Shown here: positions 1 to 11,734 of the stretch, piece after piece | Layout: every line of letters begins with the position of its first letter | Position numbering within the stretch: position 1 is the first letter of the stretch | Assembly (NCBI GenBank): GCA_964030785.1 | Contig: OZ034972.1 | Span: 49,340,038 to 49,404,037 of the forward strand | DNA length: 64,000 nt | Direction: 5' to 3' | DNA from: Siderastrea siderea | Lineage: Eukaryota > Cnidaria > Anthozoa > Scleractinia > Rhizangiidae | The notes under the pieces: model-generated | The model's input: the letters and a program-made list of their open reading frames with translations, nothing else | What the model was told of the DNA's origin: nothing | Databases searched by the model: none | Translations under genes and position numbers: made by a program

Positions 1-263
1 GGTCAGTGGGTCGACGCCCAGTCCCTGCCATCCTGTTCTTTCCTTAGACAAGAAACTTTACTCCACATTGTTTCTCTCCAACCAGGTGTATAAATGGGAA
101 CCGGCGACATACTGCTGGGGGTAACCCTGCGATGGACTAGCATCCCATCCAGGGGGGAGGGGGAAGCAATACTCTCAGTTGCTTCATGCTACGCTACAGA
201 AACCGGGATAAGCTCCGGCCGTGTGAGCCTTCTTGGCTTGTGTGCAACTTTACCTTTACCTAC
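1..263 (+). mobile_element. tRNA-derived SINE, 5'-truncated by the window edge
   Basis: The body matches, nearly base for base, the fuller copies at 17141-17440 and 18041-18319: a B-box-like GGGTCGACGCCC near 8-19, the segment around 'ctccaaccaggtgtataaat', the 'ggactagcatcccatccagg' segment and a 3' end of TTACCTTTACC. The tRNA A-box part would lie left of the window. It ends about 50 bp before the last HPF1 exon, so it sits in that gene's final intron. Confidence 0.85.
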
Positions 264-312
264 CATGAATTCTTACGCTTATTTTTTCTGTTTCTGCCAA
301 AAAATGATACAG

Positions 313-617
313 CGCAACTGAAGAATATTCTTAAGCGGATAACAGAAGGAAAAAATGAAAAAGATCAAGAACAAGCATCAGAAGATCTGCAGGAAATCAT
401 GACCCTGGTTCAGTTTGCAAATGATGAGTGTGATTATGGTATGGGGCTTGAGCTTGGCTTGGATTTGTTCTGTTTTGGGAGCGACCGTTTCCATAATACC
501 ATCCTTCAGCTGATGCCGCTGGCTTACAGGCTTCTCGGCAAGGATACGTTTGCAGAGATTGCTGAGGTTCATGTGAACAACCGAAGTAGAGCTCAACTCA
601 GCCAGCTGCCATCATAA
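313..617 (+). CDS. HPF1: HPF1, histone PARylation factor 1, last exon (partial gene)
   Basis: This is the 3' terminal coding exon of a gene that enters from the left. A splice acceptor ending ...gatacAG at 311-312 opens a frame that runs to TAA at 615-617, about 101 residues. The protein carries [17 protein letters not shown] followed by DLFCFGS and [10 protein letters not shown], the highly conserved C-terminal region of HPF1. In the known family HPF1 joins PARP1/2 and completes a shared active site that directs ADP-ribosylation to serine; the acidic Asp-Glu pair in NDECD holds the catalytic glutamate and is intact here. The chain ends [12 protein letters not shown], in line with the family's short hydrophilic tail. 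The phase of the upstream intron and the exact acceptor are inferred; the family assignment is strong. No canonical AATAAA was seen just downstream. Confidence 0.9.
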
Positions 618-852
618 CTACATGGTAAGGAGAGGTGTTCGACTGTCTTTGTAGAGACTCTTCCACGACCAAGCAAGGAGACTCAGTGATGAAACTCAGA
701 AATTTCCTATTTACCAAACGGAAAAAATAACGCTTGTCGCTAAACACGAAACCTTTATTTCATACCATACCGTGAAATGGTTGCTCATAATATTGCAAAA
801 CGTCAATGGCCGCCGTTTTTAGGCTGGGGTAAAAAGAAAATTAGCCACGCCC

Positions 853-1097
853 TGGGGCCCGTTTCTCGAAAGTCCCGATAACTTTTCGGGCCCGGAAAGC
901 CCTTTTATTAGCGTAAGATTTACCTTAAAGATTCAAATTTTGTTGGTTTTTAAAGCTAAGAAGTAAAATTTTAAGTTGACGAAACAATTCGAGCTGGTTT
1001 GCGGGCTTAAAGCTACACCACCATTCTGTAGATTTTGATTTGAAAATATAGCTCCGCGGGCCCGAAAAGTTACGGGAATTTCGAGAAACGGGTCCCA
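853..1097. mobile_element. MITE-like element with ~40 bp terminal inverted repeats
   Basis: The left end (853-893: CCCGTTTCTCGAAAG, then AACTTTTCGGGCCC) reappears as a reverse complement at 1058-1097, with only a few mismatches. The 165 bp between has no open frame. Size, long near-perfect inverted ends and lack of coding capacity fit a non-autonomous DNA transposon. No clean target-site duplication was identified. Confidence 0.8.
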
Positions 1098-1511
1098 GGA
1101 CCGCATCTGTAACAGAGATTCCCGTTGATGATTCAGATCATTTGCATATTGTCATCTATATGATAACGTACTTGACTTAAGAAACTTTCGTTCTTTTTAA
1201 TGTCTGGCTTGGTTGCCTAATGTATTAGATGCGTAGAGACGCTAATGGTTGTTGTTGTTCTTGTTGTGTCCACCCATCAGTAACGTAGCGCATGCAGTGT
1301 TGTAAATATGCTAGCTGTACAGTTTCTGATAGGTAAATCGTAGTCAAGGTTATTAGATAAATGTATAGTGGTGTGGTGATTTTGAAATGTTAGCCCGGGA
1401 AGTCTCTCGGTCAAACAACTCGCTGATGTCTTCTTGGGAAGACACTCGGCACACTGACATCTAAAACTCAAATTTTGGTAATATATAGAGGATATTACGT
1501 GGTCGCGCGGC

Positions 1512-1608
1512 GATACGACATTTATCTTCGAGTGTTGAAAAATATTTCACGAGAGAGCGCAGCAAACGAGTGAAATATTTGTCATCACGAGAAGATAAAT
1601 GTCGTATC
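1512..1608. repeat. 39+39 bp imperfect hairpin (foldback repeat)
   Basis: Arm 1512-1550 (starting GATACGACATTTATCTTC and ending AATATTTCAC) pairs with 1570-1608 around a 19 bp loop, with about five mismatches. It could be a small foldback element or the terminal part of the adjacent repeat at 1638-1972. Confidence 0.75.
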
Positions 1609-1637
1609 TCCAAGCGGCCATGTAATTTTCTATTTAT

Positions 1638-1972
1638 TTTATAGACACCGAAATACCCGGATAATGATTTCTTGGACTAATCCTTTATTCGCTGAATCAA
1701 TCTAATAAAATATAGATCTTATGCACATTTAAATTTTGGTCGAAAAATAGACAAAATAAGTAGAGTTTATATTTATTCCGAACATTATAGCAATAAGGCA
1801 TATAAATTTCATAAAAATGATGCTGTGATGCTCTTTTCCTATTAACTGAGAATGAAGTAGCCATGACAACCGTGATATCTTCACATGTGAAAGATAAAAA
1901 TCGTATCGTCACTGGATACGAAATTTTCTTCATTGGAAAAATCCTGGTATTTCATCGGTGTCTACAAAATAA
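1638..1972. mobile_element. Inverted-repeat-bounded element, ~335 bp
   Basis: The ends TATAGACACCGAAATACC (about 1640-1657) and the reverse complement of 1943-1966 (GGTATTTCATCGGTGTCTA) match with small differences. The interior has a second small palindrome, ATCTTCACATGTGAAAGAT, near 1878-1896. No reading frame of note is present, so a non-autonomous DNA element is the likeliest reading. Confidence 0.6.
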
Positions 1973-1975
1973 TTG

Positions 1976-4327
1976 GAAATTACAACCTTAAGATTTAGTC
2001 CGAATTAAGAAGGATGGAAAATGTTTGAAAATGTTTCGAGTACTAGATAAATCCAGCTATAGGTTATTCACAAACCCAATACAGTCACTACAAATTAAAG
2101 CTTCGTTGAAAGTTGTAATTCCGGGGAAAAAGATTGCGTTCCCAGAAATGTTCAGCACTGAATGACGGGCCAAAGAATCCGAACGCCTTAAAAACTCTAA
2201 GCACCAATCGGGAAAGAAAAAAAGCGATTTTCTATGTTTTCAGCTTAAATTTCTTCGTTGGTTGCCTCCGAAAATCTTACACGTTTGCGGCAAACGGGAA
2301 CGTCAAATACCACCTGAACACGATTTTCCCCGGGAAAATCACGTTTGCCGTCTGCCGTGTTTTAGCGCGAGAAAACTTGCTTCGTGTTCGACAACAAGAC
2401 AACAAGGTGAGTATTTGAAGTTTTGAATAATTTTGTACCGAGTTTAAACCCAGTGATGTTTTGAATTTAATATTCTATGTCAGTACAATGACGGGTTAAC
2501 TGTCAGCGTTTACACAATTAGGAAGAAAAAAATTTACGAAAAAGCGAGTTAATGTTTGGCTGTTGCCTTCGCAGAGGCTGTCAAGTGTTTCATAACACTT
2601 ATCAGTTGCGATATTTTACGAAAACAGGCGCTCAAATTATGCAGTTACGTCAAAACGTCCCAAGTAAACTACCATCAGCCGGTAATTGAAGGTAAACCTG
2701 TAAAGTTGATAGCTAGAAAGCTGTTTGTTATGTGTGTGTTTCAGCTTTTGTGACTGAGTTAACGCGAAGCCTAAGAACAATTCTGTACCATTTTAAGCTT
2801 AATGTTTTAATTAGTTGCCGTTACAATCCACTTAAAAGTTCTAAACCTTCTTTCACTTCCAAGACTACCGAAGATCAAACTTGGGAAACTACAAAAATTT
2901 GTAAAATACCGACTATAAACGAACACTAATCAGCTCAATATTAACTTTCCTTTAAATGCTGACACTATAGGGTTCCATCCACAAATTGAAAGGTACAAAC
3001 CATTAGCAGATTGCTGTTTAAAACACTGTCACATGATCCATGTAATTTAAATGAGAAATTTCTTTTTAGGGGATAGGCCCACAGTGTCATACAGCTTGAG
3101 AGCGCGGCCAGTTCCGAGTCGTTCATGACAAGAGAAGAGAGAGACCTGAAACGATAAGTAGACAGATATTAATTGCCATTGTCAGTGATACCGATTTAAT
3201 TCACTTTTGTATACGATAGGCCGCAAAAAGCTTAGAATGGCGTCACTTAGACTCGTTCAGACGGTGTGGTCGTAGAGATAAAAGTTAGACTCGACTGGTG
3301 AATATACAGATATAAAAACTAATCAAAAGCGCAGCGAGTTCTGAAACAGACTACAGCTGCACTATTTCCCATCCAGCGGAAAAATGTTAATCCCCTGAAC
3401 AAGTTCGGTTCTAGAATGTATCATTTTTATCCGCTGTAGAGTGAATAGAGGTTTATCTACTAGATAAATTAATTCTCCCATTGAACAATTAGGAAAGATT
3501 CTTAAATCCTTCAGGTATGTTAAACGTTTCAGCAAATACTGGAAGAAGAAAAGCTTTTTAGCCTCTTGAGAAGTAAACACCCGACAACGACTGATTATGT
3601 TTGATGAGAGTTCCAAAAGGCGATTTCCTCGTTTCGCTCGAATTTTTTTTCTTGGGGGTGGGGGGGGGGGGTTGGCAATGGCCGATTCAAACCTCCCTAT
3701 GACAAGAATGCGGCCCTCCGGTCGCCATTTCCTTTGCTAAAAGGGAAGAGGGATGCTGGGTCCTGGGGATCCTCTTCTATATCAGCCGCTGCCTGGGTAC
3801 TTCTTCTGTAACAACAACAACAAGCTTTATCAGATTTTCACGGGCATAAACTCTTAAAGTATTCAGCCCAAAGTTTTCAACAACAAGATAGAAAGGTAAT
3901 TAGTACAGAAAGGCCGATCTGAAAGTGAACGTACCGCATTTTCTCGATGAAACGCCGGGTATCAAAGAGGGAATGGTAAATGAGCCCCTCAGGCGTTTAT
4001 TTGTTGTATAATAAACTTAAGATTTAAGGACAATATACACGGCTGCCAAGAAAAACAAATAACAACCCTTTCTTTAAAAAATGGCGCTCCCAAATAAAGT
4101 GCTGATTCCAAAAAACGATTGGTCCACCATACCAAGTTTGAAAGAAACGCCCGGGGGCGTTGAATTGAGAAAATACGTACTCTTAAGTTTGGGTGGGGAT
4201 GTTCCATTTGGTTTTACACCCATAAAATCACGATTTTTCCAAAACTGGTGTTTAAATCTGACCTCTAACTTCAGTCCAGATAGGTCTAGTTCCGCCCCCA
4301 GTAGTTCTGAAGGACTATGTCAACAGG
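1976..4327. other. No gene recognised; G-run and small palindromes only
   Basis: No exon with recognisable protein similarity was found. At 2268-2370 there are interlocking inverted copies of a CACGTTTGC(G/C)G motif, a small repeat that gives a spurious 94-codon open frame. A guanine run lies at about 3653-3672. The rest looks like AT-rich intergenic DNA. Confidence 0.5.
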
Positions 4328-4605
4328 AAGCAGATAGTCTAGTGGTTAGCGCTCCAGACGTTTGATCAGTGAAAGGTTGGTGGTTCGAATCTCTGCTGTA
4401 GCGTTGTTTTCTTTGACAGAAACTCTTAGAATTTGTTCCTTTTTGAACTGACTTTCTCCACCCGAGATGTATCACTCGGTACCAGCGAACCGTTAGGTAA
4501 ACGTAACAAAATGCTGGGCTGGTATCCCTGTGATGTATTGCCACCCTAACCAGAGGGACTAGTTCGAACCTTAGTGGTAGACCTGTGGCTTGAGAACAAC
4601 GTTGT
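4328..4605 (+). mobile_element. Diverged tRNA-derived SINE
   Basis: An A-box-like TAGTCTAGTGGTTAGCGCT (about 4336-4354) and a B-box-like GGTTCGAATCTC (about 4382-4393) have tRNA spacing. They are followed by a body echoing the 17.1 kb SINE (CTCCACCC near 4457, then GGTACCAGCG near 4478). It is clearly older than the 17-18 kb copies. Confidence 0.7.
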
Positions 4606-5580
4606 CTTCTTCCTTGTGAAAAGCAAACAGCCTTTTTGGGTTCTTTCTTTCTTCGTTTCTTTGTTTTATATTATTATTATTTATCTTTCTCGCTTGTACG
4701 GCCAAGGGCAATATGTAAAACTTTATTTTGGTCAACTCAAACAGCTTCGTTGTAATCCCCTAGAAATGAATGTGTGTAGGCTTTACCCAAGGTGCTATAC
4801 CCTTTGGGGGGGGGGGGGGTACTATCCTATGTAACTTGAGGAAGCTCTTGACTCCCTCCGCTTCCCCCGGGAATGTTAAGCTTACAATAACAAAATGACC
4901 TGAAGTGGATCAAGATCGTGGAGACATTCCTTCCTTTGGTGAATGATGATACCGACTACTCTTATAAATTCCGGAAGAAGGTCTGGCGGAAGTGGCTGGA
5001 TAACTGGTATTTAATTATCTAGTTTTCTTTTTAATTACATTTGTAAAGTCAGGCAAAATTGTCTGAGCCACAATATGAATAAGAAGACTTGTGGAAATTA
5101 TTTAAAAACGTAGCTGAGAACGTATCTTTTCCCGACCAGTCGGAGGAACGTGAAAAATAAAACCGGTAAACAGTATCTGATATCTACTACCAGTGGAGAG
5201 TCAGTCTAATATCTATTGAAAATGTATATTTCGCCTGTATTGCTTGAACATATTAATGCAACGACGGGCCTTTTTTATATTATGTTCATTTTGCCTTGAA
5301 TAATTTAGCAAATCTTCGGCAGGACCATTTTAAGTTTGGTATAATATGCCTGCATTACATGGCACATTCAAGATAGAAGTATTAAAAAGTAAAATGTGGA
5401 GAGAAGATTTTAAAATATTTTAATCTTGAGACTGCAAGAACCAAACGAGTGAAGCTCAATTTGAATACTAGATAACTATTAAGCTTCTTAGACGTAAACA
5501 GGTGAGGATTTGTCTGAGATAGAAAGTCACAAGCGTATTATAGAGTAACTGCTGAAATTTCCCGAACACTGGATAATTTA
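4606..5580. other. No gene recognised
   Basis: AT-rich sequence with a guanine run at about 4806-4819. I see no exon, RNA gene or clear repeat boundary here. Confidence 0.4.
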
Positions 5581-6252
5581 TACATACATACATACATACA
5601 TACATACATACATACATACATACATACATACATACATACATACATACATACATACATACATACATACATACATACATACATACATACATACATACATACA
5701 TACATACATACATACATACATACATACATACATACATACATACATACATACATACATACATACATACATACATACATACATACATACATACATACATACA
5801 TACATACATACATACATACATACATACATACATACATACATACATACATACATACATACATACATACATACATACATACATACATACATACATACATACA
5901 TACATACATACATACATACATACATACATACATACATACATACATACATACATACATACATACATACATACATACATACATACATACATACATACATACA
6001 TACATACATACATACATACATACATACATACATACATACATACATACATACATACATACATACATACATACATACATACATACATACATACATACATACA
6101 TACATACATACATACATACATACATACATACATACATACATACATACATACATACATACATACATACATACATACATACATACATACATACATACATACA
6201 TACATACATACATACATACATACATACATACATACATACATACATACATACA
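5581..6252. repeat. Perfect (TACA)168 tetranucleotide microsatellite
   Basis: 672 bp of uninterrupted TACA units with no substitution visible. On the reverse strand it gives long Met-Tyr-Val-Cys repeats in three frames, which are not proteins. Such a long, pure array implies recent expansion or polishing of the assembly toward a consensus. Confidence 0.99.
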
Positions 6253-6686
6253 CTTTAGTATACCTCATCCCCTAACAGGGCTTTTCATATACACTGTACA
6301 TACAATTAGGTTTGTTAACATCATGATCAGCAAAAATTTCTTAAAAACAGCACGTATCCAGTCATCATTGATTTCATTTGATTTTTTTTATTATAAAAAA
6401 ATATATATAAAGATTTATTAAAATGAGAGATATTTAACGATTTTGTCACAACGTTTGTTCTGAAAACGCAATGAAGCCATTACGATAGGCTTCATGAATG
6501 ACGAAGAATTAAGAACCACTCACACTACTGCGAGGAATGCCTATAAATGTGATTTTTTTTGTAAGAAGGTCAAACGTAAGGAGGAACTTTAAATAAAATA
6601 GTTAATTTTCATAATCTCAAAATCAAAGACCTGCAAAATACTCTCCCCTCCTGCAGGTATTATCTCTTTCCTTCCTAATGTTTGAG
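6253..6686. other. No gene recognised
   Basis: AT-rich spacer between the microsatellite and the tandem-repeat block; nothing further supported. Confidence 0.4.
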
Positions 6687-7195
6687 TCTGGATCTAATCC
6701 TAAAGTTTGGACCATTCAGATGAAAGTATTGAGCATTGAGTAGTAATTTCCTTTGTTCCTGTTTATTATTCTGTATTAGCTAGTTCAGTGTCTTCTGAGT
6801 TTGTACAAGAGGCCCCTATGTGTGACTATTCAATTTAAATCTACCGAGCAGTACTCTCACGTGGTTCTGCTTATTATATTGTACAGGTGTTTCTAATGAT
6901 TGAACTCGGATGAAATCCTAAAGTGTGACCACTCAAATGAAAAATACTGAGCAGTACTTTCCTGTGGCACTGTTTACTATGCTGTACAAGGCGGTTATAA
7001 TGTTTGCTTCTGGTGGAAATCCAAAAGAACGTCTGACCATTCAGCTGAAAGATATTGAACAGTTGAATATGTTCCTGTAAGGATTGTAAGGTGAATATAA
7101 CTTCTTGAGTCTAATTCTGTGGACGAAAGTTTAAATTGTGACTATTTAAATGATAACTATTGCGCAGTACTTTTTTATGACACTGTTACTGTTTC
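6687..7195 (+). repeat. Tandem array, about five diverged ~105 bp units
   Basis: Units start near 6687, 6798, 6897, 7002 and 7098. Each has the order: (T)CTGTGGA-like or CGGATGAAATCC start, a GTGTGACCA-TTCAAATGAAA-like middle, GAGCAGTACTTTCCTGTGG, then CTGTTTA-TATGCTGTAC. Related units occur at 14380-14600 (reverse strand) and 46036-46245. Confidence 0.75.
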
Positions 7196-7856
7196 GTTTT
7201 CTTGTTTAACTTTACAAAAATTACAACATTTGCTGTGGCACTTTTAATAGAAAATGATAATTTTGAACGCATTCCTTTGAATTGTGACGGTCTATTAGCG
7301 TAACGTTCAAGTTACGAAACATTTCAAAACGCAAGAGCATTTGTACTGAAATTGTTACAAATTCAGTTTCTCATAGAGAAAATTTGAGTATCTAGGCAAG
7401 AGAAATGGAAACTGGCATAACTCCTTTCTAATAAAAAAATGTTTATGAAAAACAAGAACCCTGCTAAGAAGGCACGTTGATTACCTACTGATTGAAGAAG
7501 TGAAGAATTCGAGAGTTGCAGCTATGGATTTACAGGATCGAAAAATATATATAACAGTCTGAAAATGCTAAGGTTTCGATGAAAATTCCTGTCGGAAATC
7601 ATGCAAAATTGGAAAAAGCTAAAGCAACGAAAGCTTTACACAACTGAGAAAAATGTGCTTTAAACTAATTGTCGAATGAGTTTGATTATTTTCGTGGCAA
7701 TGGAATTCAAGTTTGTGCGATAGATATAAATACCAATATAATATAGTTTGATAAAATACAAGCTGTTTCCAAATAACTATACATCTTCGTTGTACAATAT
7801 AGAAATGTACCGTATAAAAATACCCCCCAAAATGTTAATAATGTCTCAAAGATTAC
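7196..7856. other. 3' flank of the Xlox/Cdx gene
   Basis: AT-rich, no reading frame of note. It should contain the 3' untranslated region of the gene read leftward from 7857. No unambiguous AATAAA on the reverse strand close to the stop was found. Confidence 0.4.
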
Positions 7857-10674
7857 TCATTCGTCCGCCATGTTGTACAATCTTCGTATTTCATTGGGGC
7901 TTGTTTTTCCACTCTCAAATGATGCTTCGCTTTTCTTCAGTTTCATTCTTCTGTTTTGGAACCATATCTTGATGTGCTTTTCTGAGAGATTTAATGACTT
8001 GGCCAGTTCTATTCTGCGCGCTCTAGTGATGTATCGACTAAACAAGAACTCTTTTTCCAGTTCGACTTGTTGTCTTGTTGTGTAAGCTGTCCTTGCTCGT
8101 GAACGTACCTTCGCAGAACACCAGGATTCTCTTCCACGACCTTTGGGCCTCTCTTCATCTGCCGAAATAAAGGAGCAAAACTTATTCAGTTAAGTTATTT
8201 TCAAGGCTTTTGCATGGAAAAATAGGGCGTGAATAGGACAATTGGCATGAAAAAAGGGAAAGTTGCAAACAGCAAGCTTGGAAATCCATGATGAACGCGC
8301 ACCAACATTTTCAAATCATCATATCGCCGTTTAATCATGAAGAAATAACGATGGAAGGTGACCGATTTTGCCAATAGAAATTTCCCTGACAATGCATATC
8401 CGTTTGGTTAAGTTTCTGACGGATCGTAAATCAATGGAGGATTAAAATACCACGTCTAAATCAACGGTTAAAGAAACTCTTGTCCAAAACGTTTGGTTAT
8501 CGCTTCACATCTGTTGCATGCTCCCGATCGTTTACTCATCCGAAATAGCTCCACTGAAAAATGTATCAGGACTCGCCCAAAACGGTCTCTTTGTTAATTA
8601 ATTTGATTAAAAGGTTTTCTCTTCGTAAACGAACATTAATAACTTTACGTTGTCTACTGAGCCACTTTTAAACACTTCCTGAGAGAGTTAAAACTGCGGT
8701 TGGCTTTCAACGCAATTTTGTCGTCCATTTTGTTTTTCAATCTGTTTGTCTTTGCGCAAAGCAACATCTTGTTTCATCAAACCTTTTAAATGAAACCGTT
8801 TTCATTTCAAACGCGTGATACTGGTTGATACTTTCCTCTGCTTAGAGACGGATTGTAAGTGAGCTGTGGTTAGTTTCTTAAGCATTTTCATGGCTCGTAC
8901 AAACATCACAGTCATAGATTACTGGAATAGTCATGGAAAGCTCAGTGTACAGATCTACGGAAGGATTTGTGGTGTTCTTGTTGTTATATCAGAGTGCACT
9001 AACAAGGCTCCCAGCAGTCAGGATGTTTGCTGTTATTCCTAAAGTAGCTAAGCTCTTACATAAGAAGACAGTATACCTTTTACCAACATAAATCAATCAA
9101 AACAACCATAAATCATCTCAGAAGCAATTGGTGCTTCATCGGCAGAGACGTGATGCTGTGAAAGTAATCTCTCACAACAATCGTCGTTGAACAGTTAAAA
9201 CACTACTTACACAGCTTGGAATTGTAAGTTAGCGCAAAGAATTCTTAACTAGTGGTCGGACCAGTAAAGCTCGTTGAAATTTCTCTCTCAATAAGTTGGT
9301 GGGCCGGAGTTTTGTCTTTTACTCCATGACCAAGTCACACCCAGTTATGGGCTTCGAGTGACAGAAATCGAGAAGGGCTTCTAATAGGACTTAAAACAAA
9401 CCTCCAATTAGATCCTTTTTTGCTTCTTTCCTATGTCAACAAGATGTATTGACACTGGAAAATGAACAATGAAACAGACGCAGTCTAAGATGCGGCGGGC
9501 GAAGTAGTCCATCTTTCCACCAAACCGCCATTGAAACATATATGGCAAGCCGGCAAAGAACGGAACGGAGCTCCAAGGCAACACGTTGGCAAACTATTGT
9601 GTAAATGTGCAACATCTCCAACTTTTCTCTCGATGATTTTAAAATTCAAAGACAGCAGTTAACTTGTACTAACTTGCGCAGACGACTAACATCTTATAAA
9701 AGCTTTGAGTTGACTGAGTTAAATCTTCGCTTACGACAATAAACATTGAAGTAAAACCGATTCTTTTGGCGTAGATTGCCCACATGCTGAAAAAGCCAGA
9801 CTGGAGCCAAACCTCACACAGTGATTGCAAATTCCGCAGCAGTTGCCTCATGAAAGTTCCTTTCGTGTCCTGCAAGCGCGGCGGGCGGCGTGGCCTTCAA
9901 TCCTACTCGAGTCAATAAACGCGTGGAACTTCTCTTCTCTCTCCCGTCAGTTACGGTCGCAAAACAAGAGACAAACAAGCAGACGATTGGGTAAAGCGCT
10001 GGTTTATATACTTAGTTACGCACGGAGTTAAAGATCAGCTTCGCTATTTATCTTGAACTGACAGGATGACTCGAATTTTTCACGACAGGAGCAAAGGGCA
10101 ATGCACTTTAGTTGCAAGTTTCTTTTTTTAAACAAACGCTTAGAATTAGCGGTTGAATATGCAGGAAAAACTAGTTAAGCGCCACCCACAAGATTGATTG
10201 TAAAGCGGAACAAGGGGATTTACGAGCGAGAGAAAGGTGTAAAAGTGCACACACTCGTAAAATGTCACTCTAGTTAGTAAGTGAACAATTAAGTGTGAGG
10301 AACCCACCTGAGTTATTTTTGCAGTAAAATGATTCCGCTCCCGGAACCGTTCTCAGTCCATTTTGGTAGGCCCTTGAGGTGTAGGACGGCTGAGCTGAAT
10401 TCAAATCCTGGACGAAAGATTGAGGAGCGGAATAGCTACTGGAATGCTCGGGAAGGAATGGCATGTTCCAATCGAGGGGAACCTGTTCTGGGCACGGCGT
10501 TTGGACATAGCAAGGAAAAGGAGCCTGTTGATCCGCTGCAGCGCTGGTCCCATTAGTGTAGAACTGAGTTTGTGGTTTGTTTCTTCTCAGCGGAGGCTGT
10601 GCGTTCATCGGGTAAGTTAGTCTACCATTGTTGCAAAATCGATCCATGTTTCTTGTTTTGAATATGCCGTACAT
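7857..10674 (-). CDS. Xlox/Cdx: Xlox/Cdx-type ParaHox homeobox transcription factor, two exons
   Basis: Exon 1 is 10674-10308 and exon 2 is 8158-7857. The donor CAG|GTGGGT and acceptor ttcggcAG join in phase 1 to give 222 residues. Residues 1-122 are Ser/Pro/Gln/Asn-rich with no canonical YPWM hexapeptide. The homeodomain spans about 141-200: RARTAY at the N-terminal arm, [18 protein letters not shown], then [12 protein letters not shown] with Trp48, Phe49, Asn51 and Arg53 all present. SRYIT resembles Cdx, while [12 protein letters not shown] resembles Xlox/Pdx, as expected of the cnidarian gene usually called Xlox/Cdx. A 20-residue tail follows. The role is sequence-specific DNA binding in the nucleus, in axial or endodermal patterning by family analogy. 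The start at 10674 is the first in-frame ATG; another at 10647 (MDRF) is possible, and a further 5' exon cannot be excluded. It points away from Gsx, 25 kb to the right. Confidence 0.9.
8159..10307 (-). other. Intron of the Xlox/Cdx gene
   Basis: 2149 bp with canonical GT-AG ends. No exon, SINE or long inverted repeat was recognised inside it, unlike most other introns and spacers of this window. Confidence 0.8.
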
Positions 10675-10736
10675 GGCATGACAATGTCCTTCTTGAATTG
10701 AAGTACGGCAGTTTTTATTTGCTCTTAAGAGCTGGT

Positions 10737-10742
10737 CACGTG
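10737..10742. promoter_or_regulatory. Palindromic E-box CACGTG upstream of Xlox/Cdx
   Basis: A CACGTG within GTCACGTGTCAC lies about 63 bp upstream of the chosen start codon. The position suits a promoter-proximal site for a bHLH-ZIP factor. It is a six-base match only, so it is weak evidence. Confidence 0.3.
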
Positions 10743-11734
10743 TCACACTTCGTTATCCAATTACATGAATCGCCTCAGACGTTAGAAATAATGAAGTGAT
10801 AATAAACCGTCAAGTGACTCTAAAATGCCGCCGAAGACTGCAATTATATTTTGAAATCAACTTTCCTTCCTGAAGTACTTCAAAAGTTTGAAGTGCATAT
10901 AGGTTTAAATAGACGCGCCTTTTTTGAAGGATTTTGAGAAATCGGTGCGCGGAAACTACAGTGTAGGTTATTAGCAAAATATTAAATTCCTATTCCCAAT
11001 CTTGCGGACCGGCCAGCCGTGTGCTGGATTAACGCGGTTAAAAAAGTTTACTGGGTTGACTCGAAAACACTCAATCATAAAATTTCCGTTTGTTTTATTT
11101 AACAGCAAGATAGCAATTTGCAGAAGGGGGCGTGTTTATGAAATAGCGATGCAAAAACAAAGTGGTGTTAAAATTCGATCTCATGGCTTAACAAAAATAA
11201 ATTTCGATTTAACACTTGGTTTCTTTGCAATATATCGGTTGTTTGATACAGTGTATAATAATCTGATTTCTCTTTTACCGTGGTTTTCTGCCGCGGAGTG
11301 TTGTGGAACCCAACATGGGTCATAAATTATCCTTTTTGACAGTAATGGATTACAGATGAGAAGCGTGGTTTATTTTTGCACGTGAGATTTTGTTGGTTTC
11401 TCTCACTCTTCCTCATTTTCTATGCAGCTGTGAACTTAAATGTTACACTTTTCATGGATTTTTTTGTAATTATATTTTGGGATATTTTTCTTGTGTCCAG
11501 CTGCAGTGAATGATGTTTTTTAGAGAAATGGGAGCGGTAAAAACAACTTCTAATTTGACATAATTCCAGCACTTCCTGTTCCGTCACATACGCACAGAAC
11601 TAATGGGCTTGATTTGTGTTGGCTTTTTACCTCTTTTTGCTCAGATGTAATGTGACTATATTGCGTCAATTCCTTTTTAAAGACCACGTTACGTTGACTT
11701 AAAGGTAGGGCTAATTAAGGCTAATCTTGTGGGC
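10743..11734. other. Upstream flank of Xlox/Cdx, no gene recognised
   Basis: Presumed promoter and upstream regulatory sequence of the gene read leftward. AT-rich, without recognisable exon or repeat. Confidence 0.4.

Noticed and set aside
2134..2418. 94-codon frame ending at a GTGAGT donor-like site
   Set aside because: Much of it is a palindromic CACGTTTGC-type repeat, with no protein similarity.
4336..4393. Possible tRNA gene
   Set aside because: A and B boxes are present but the cloverleaf arms do not pair and the sequence continues into a SINE body.
5468..6268. Three overlapping reverse-strand open frames of Met-Tyr-Val-Cys repeats, up to 266 codons
   Set aside because: They are only the translation of the TACA microsatellite; all frames stay open because the unit has no stop.
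7857..8045. Separate 62-residue homeodomain protein starting at 8045
   Set aside because: The frame is open further upstream to the acceptor at 8159 and splices in phase to 10308; 8045 is a TTG inside the homeodomain.
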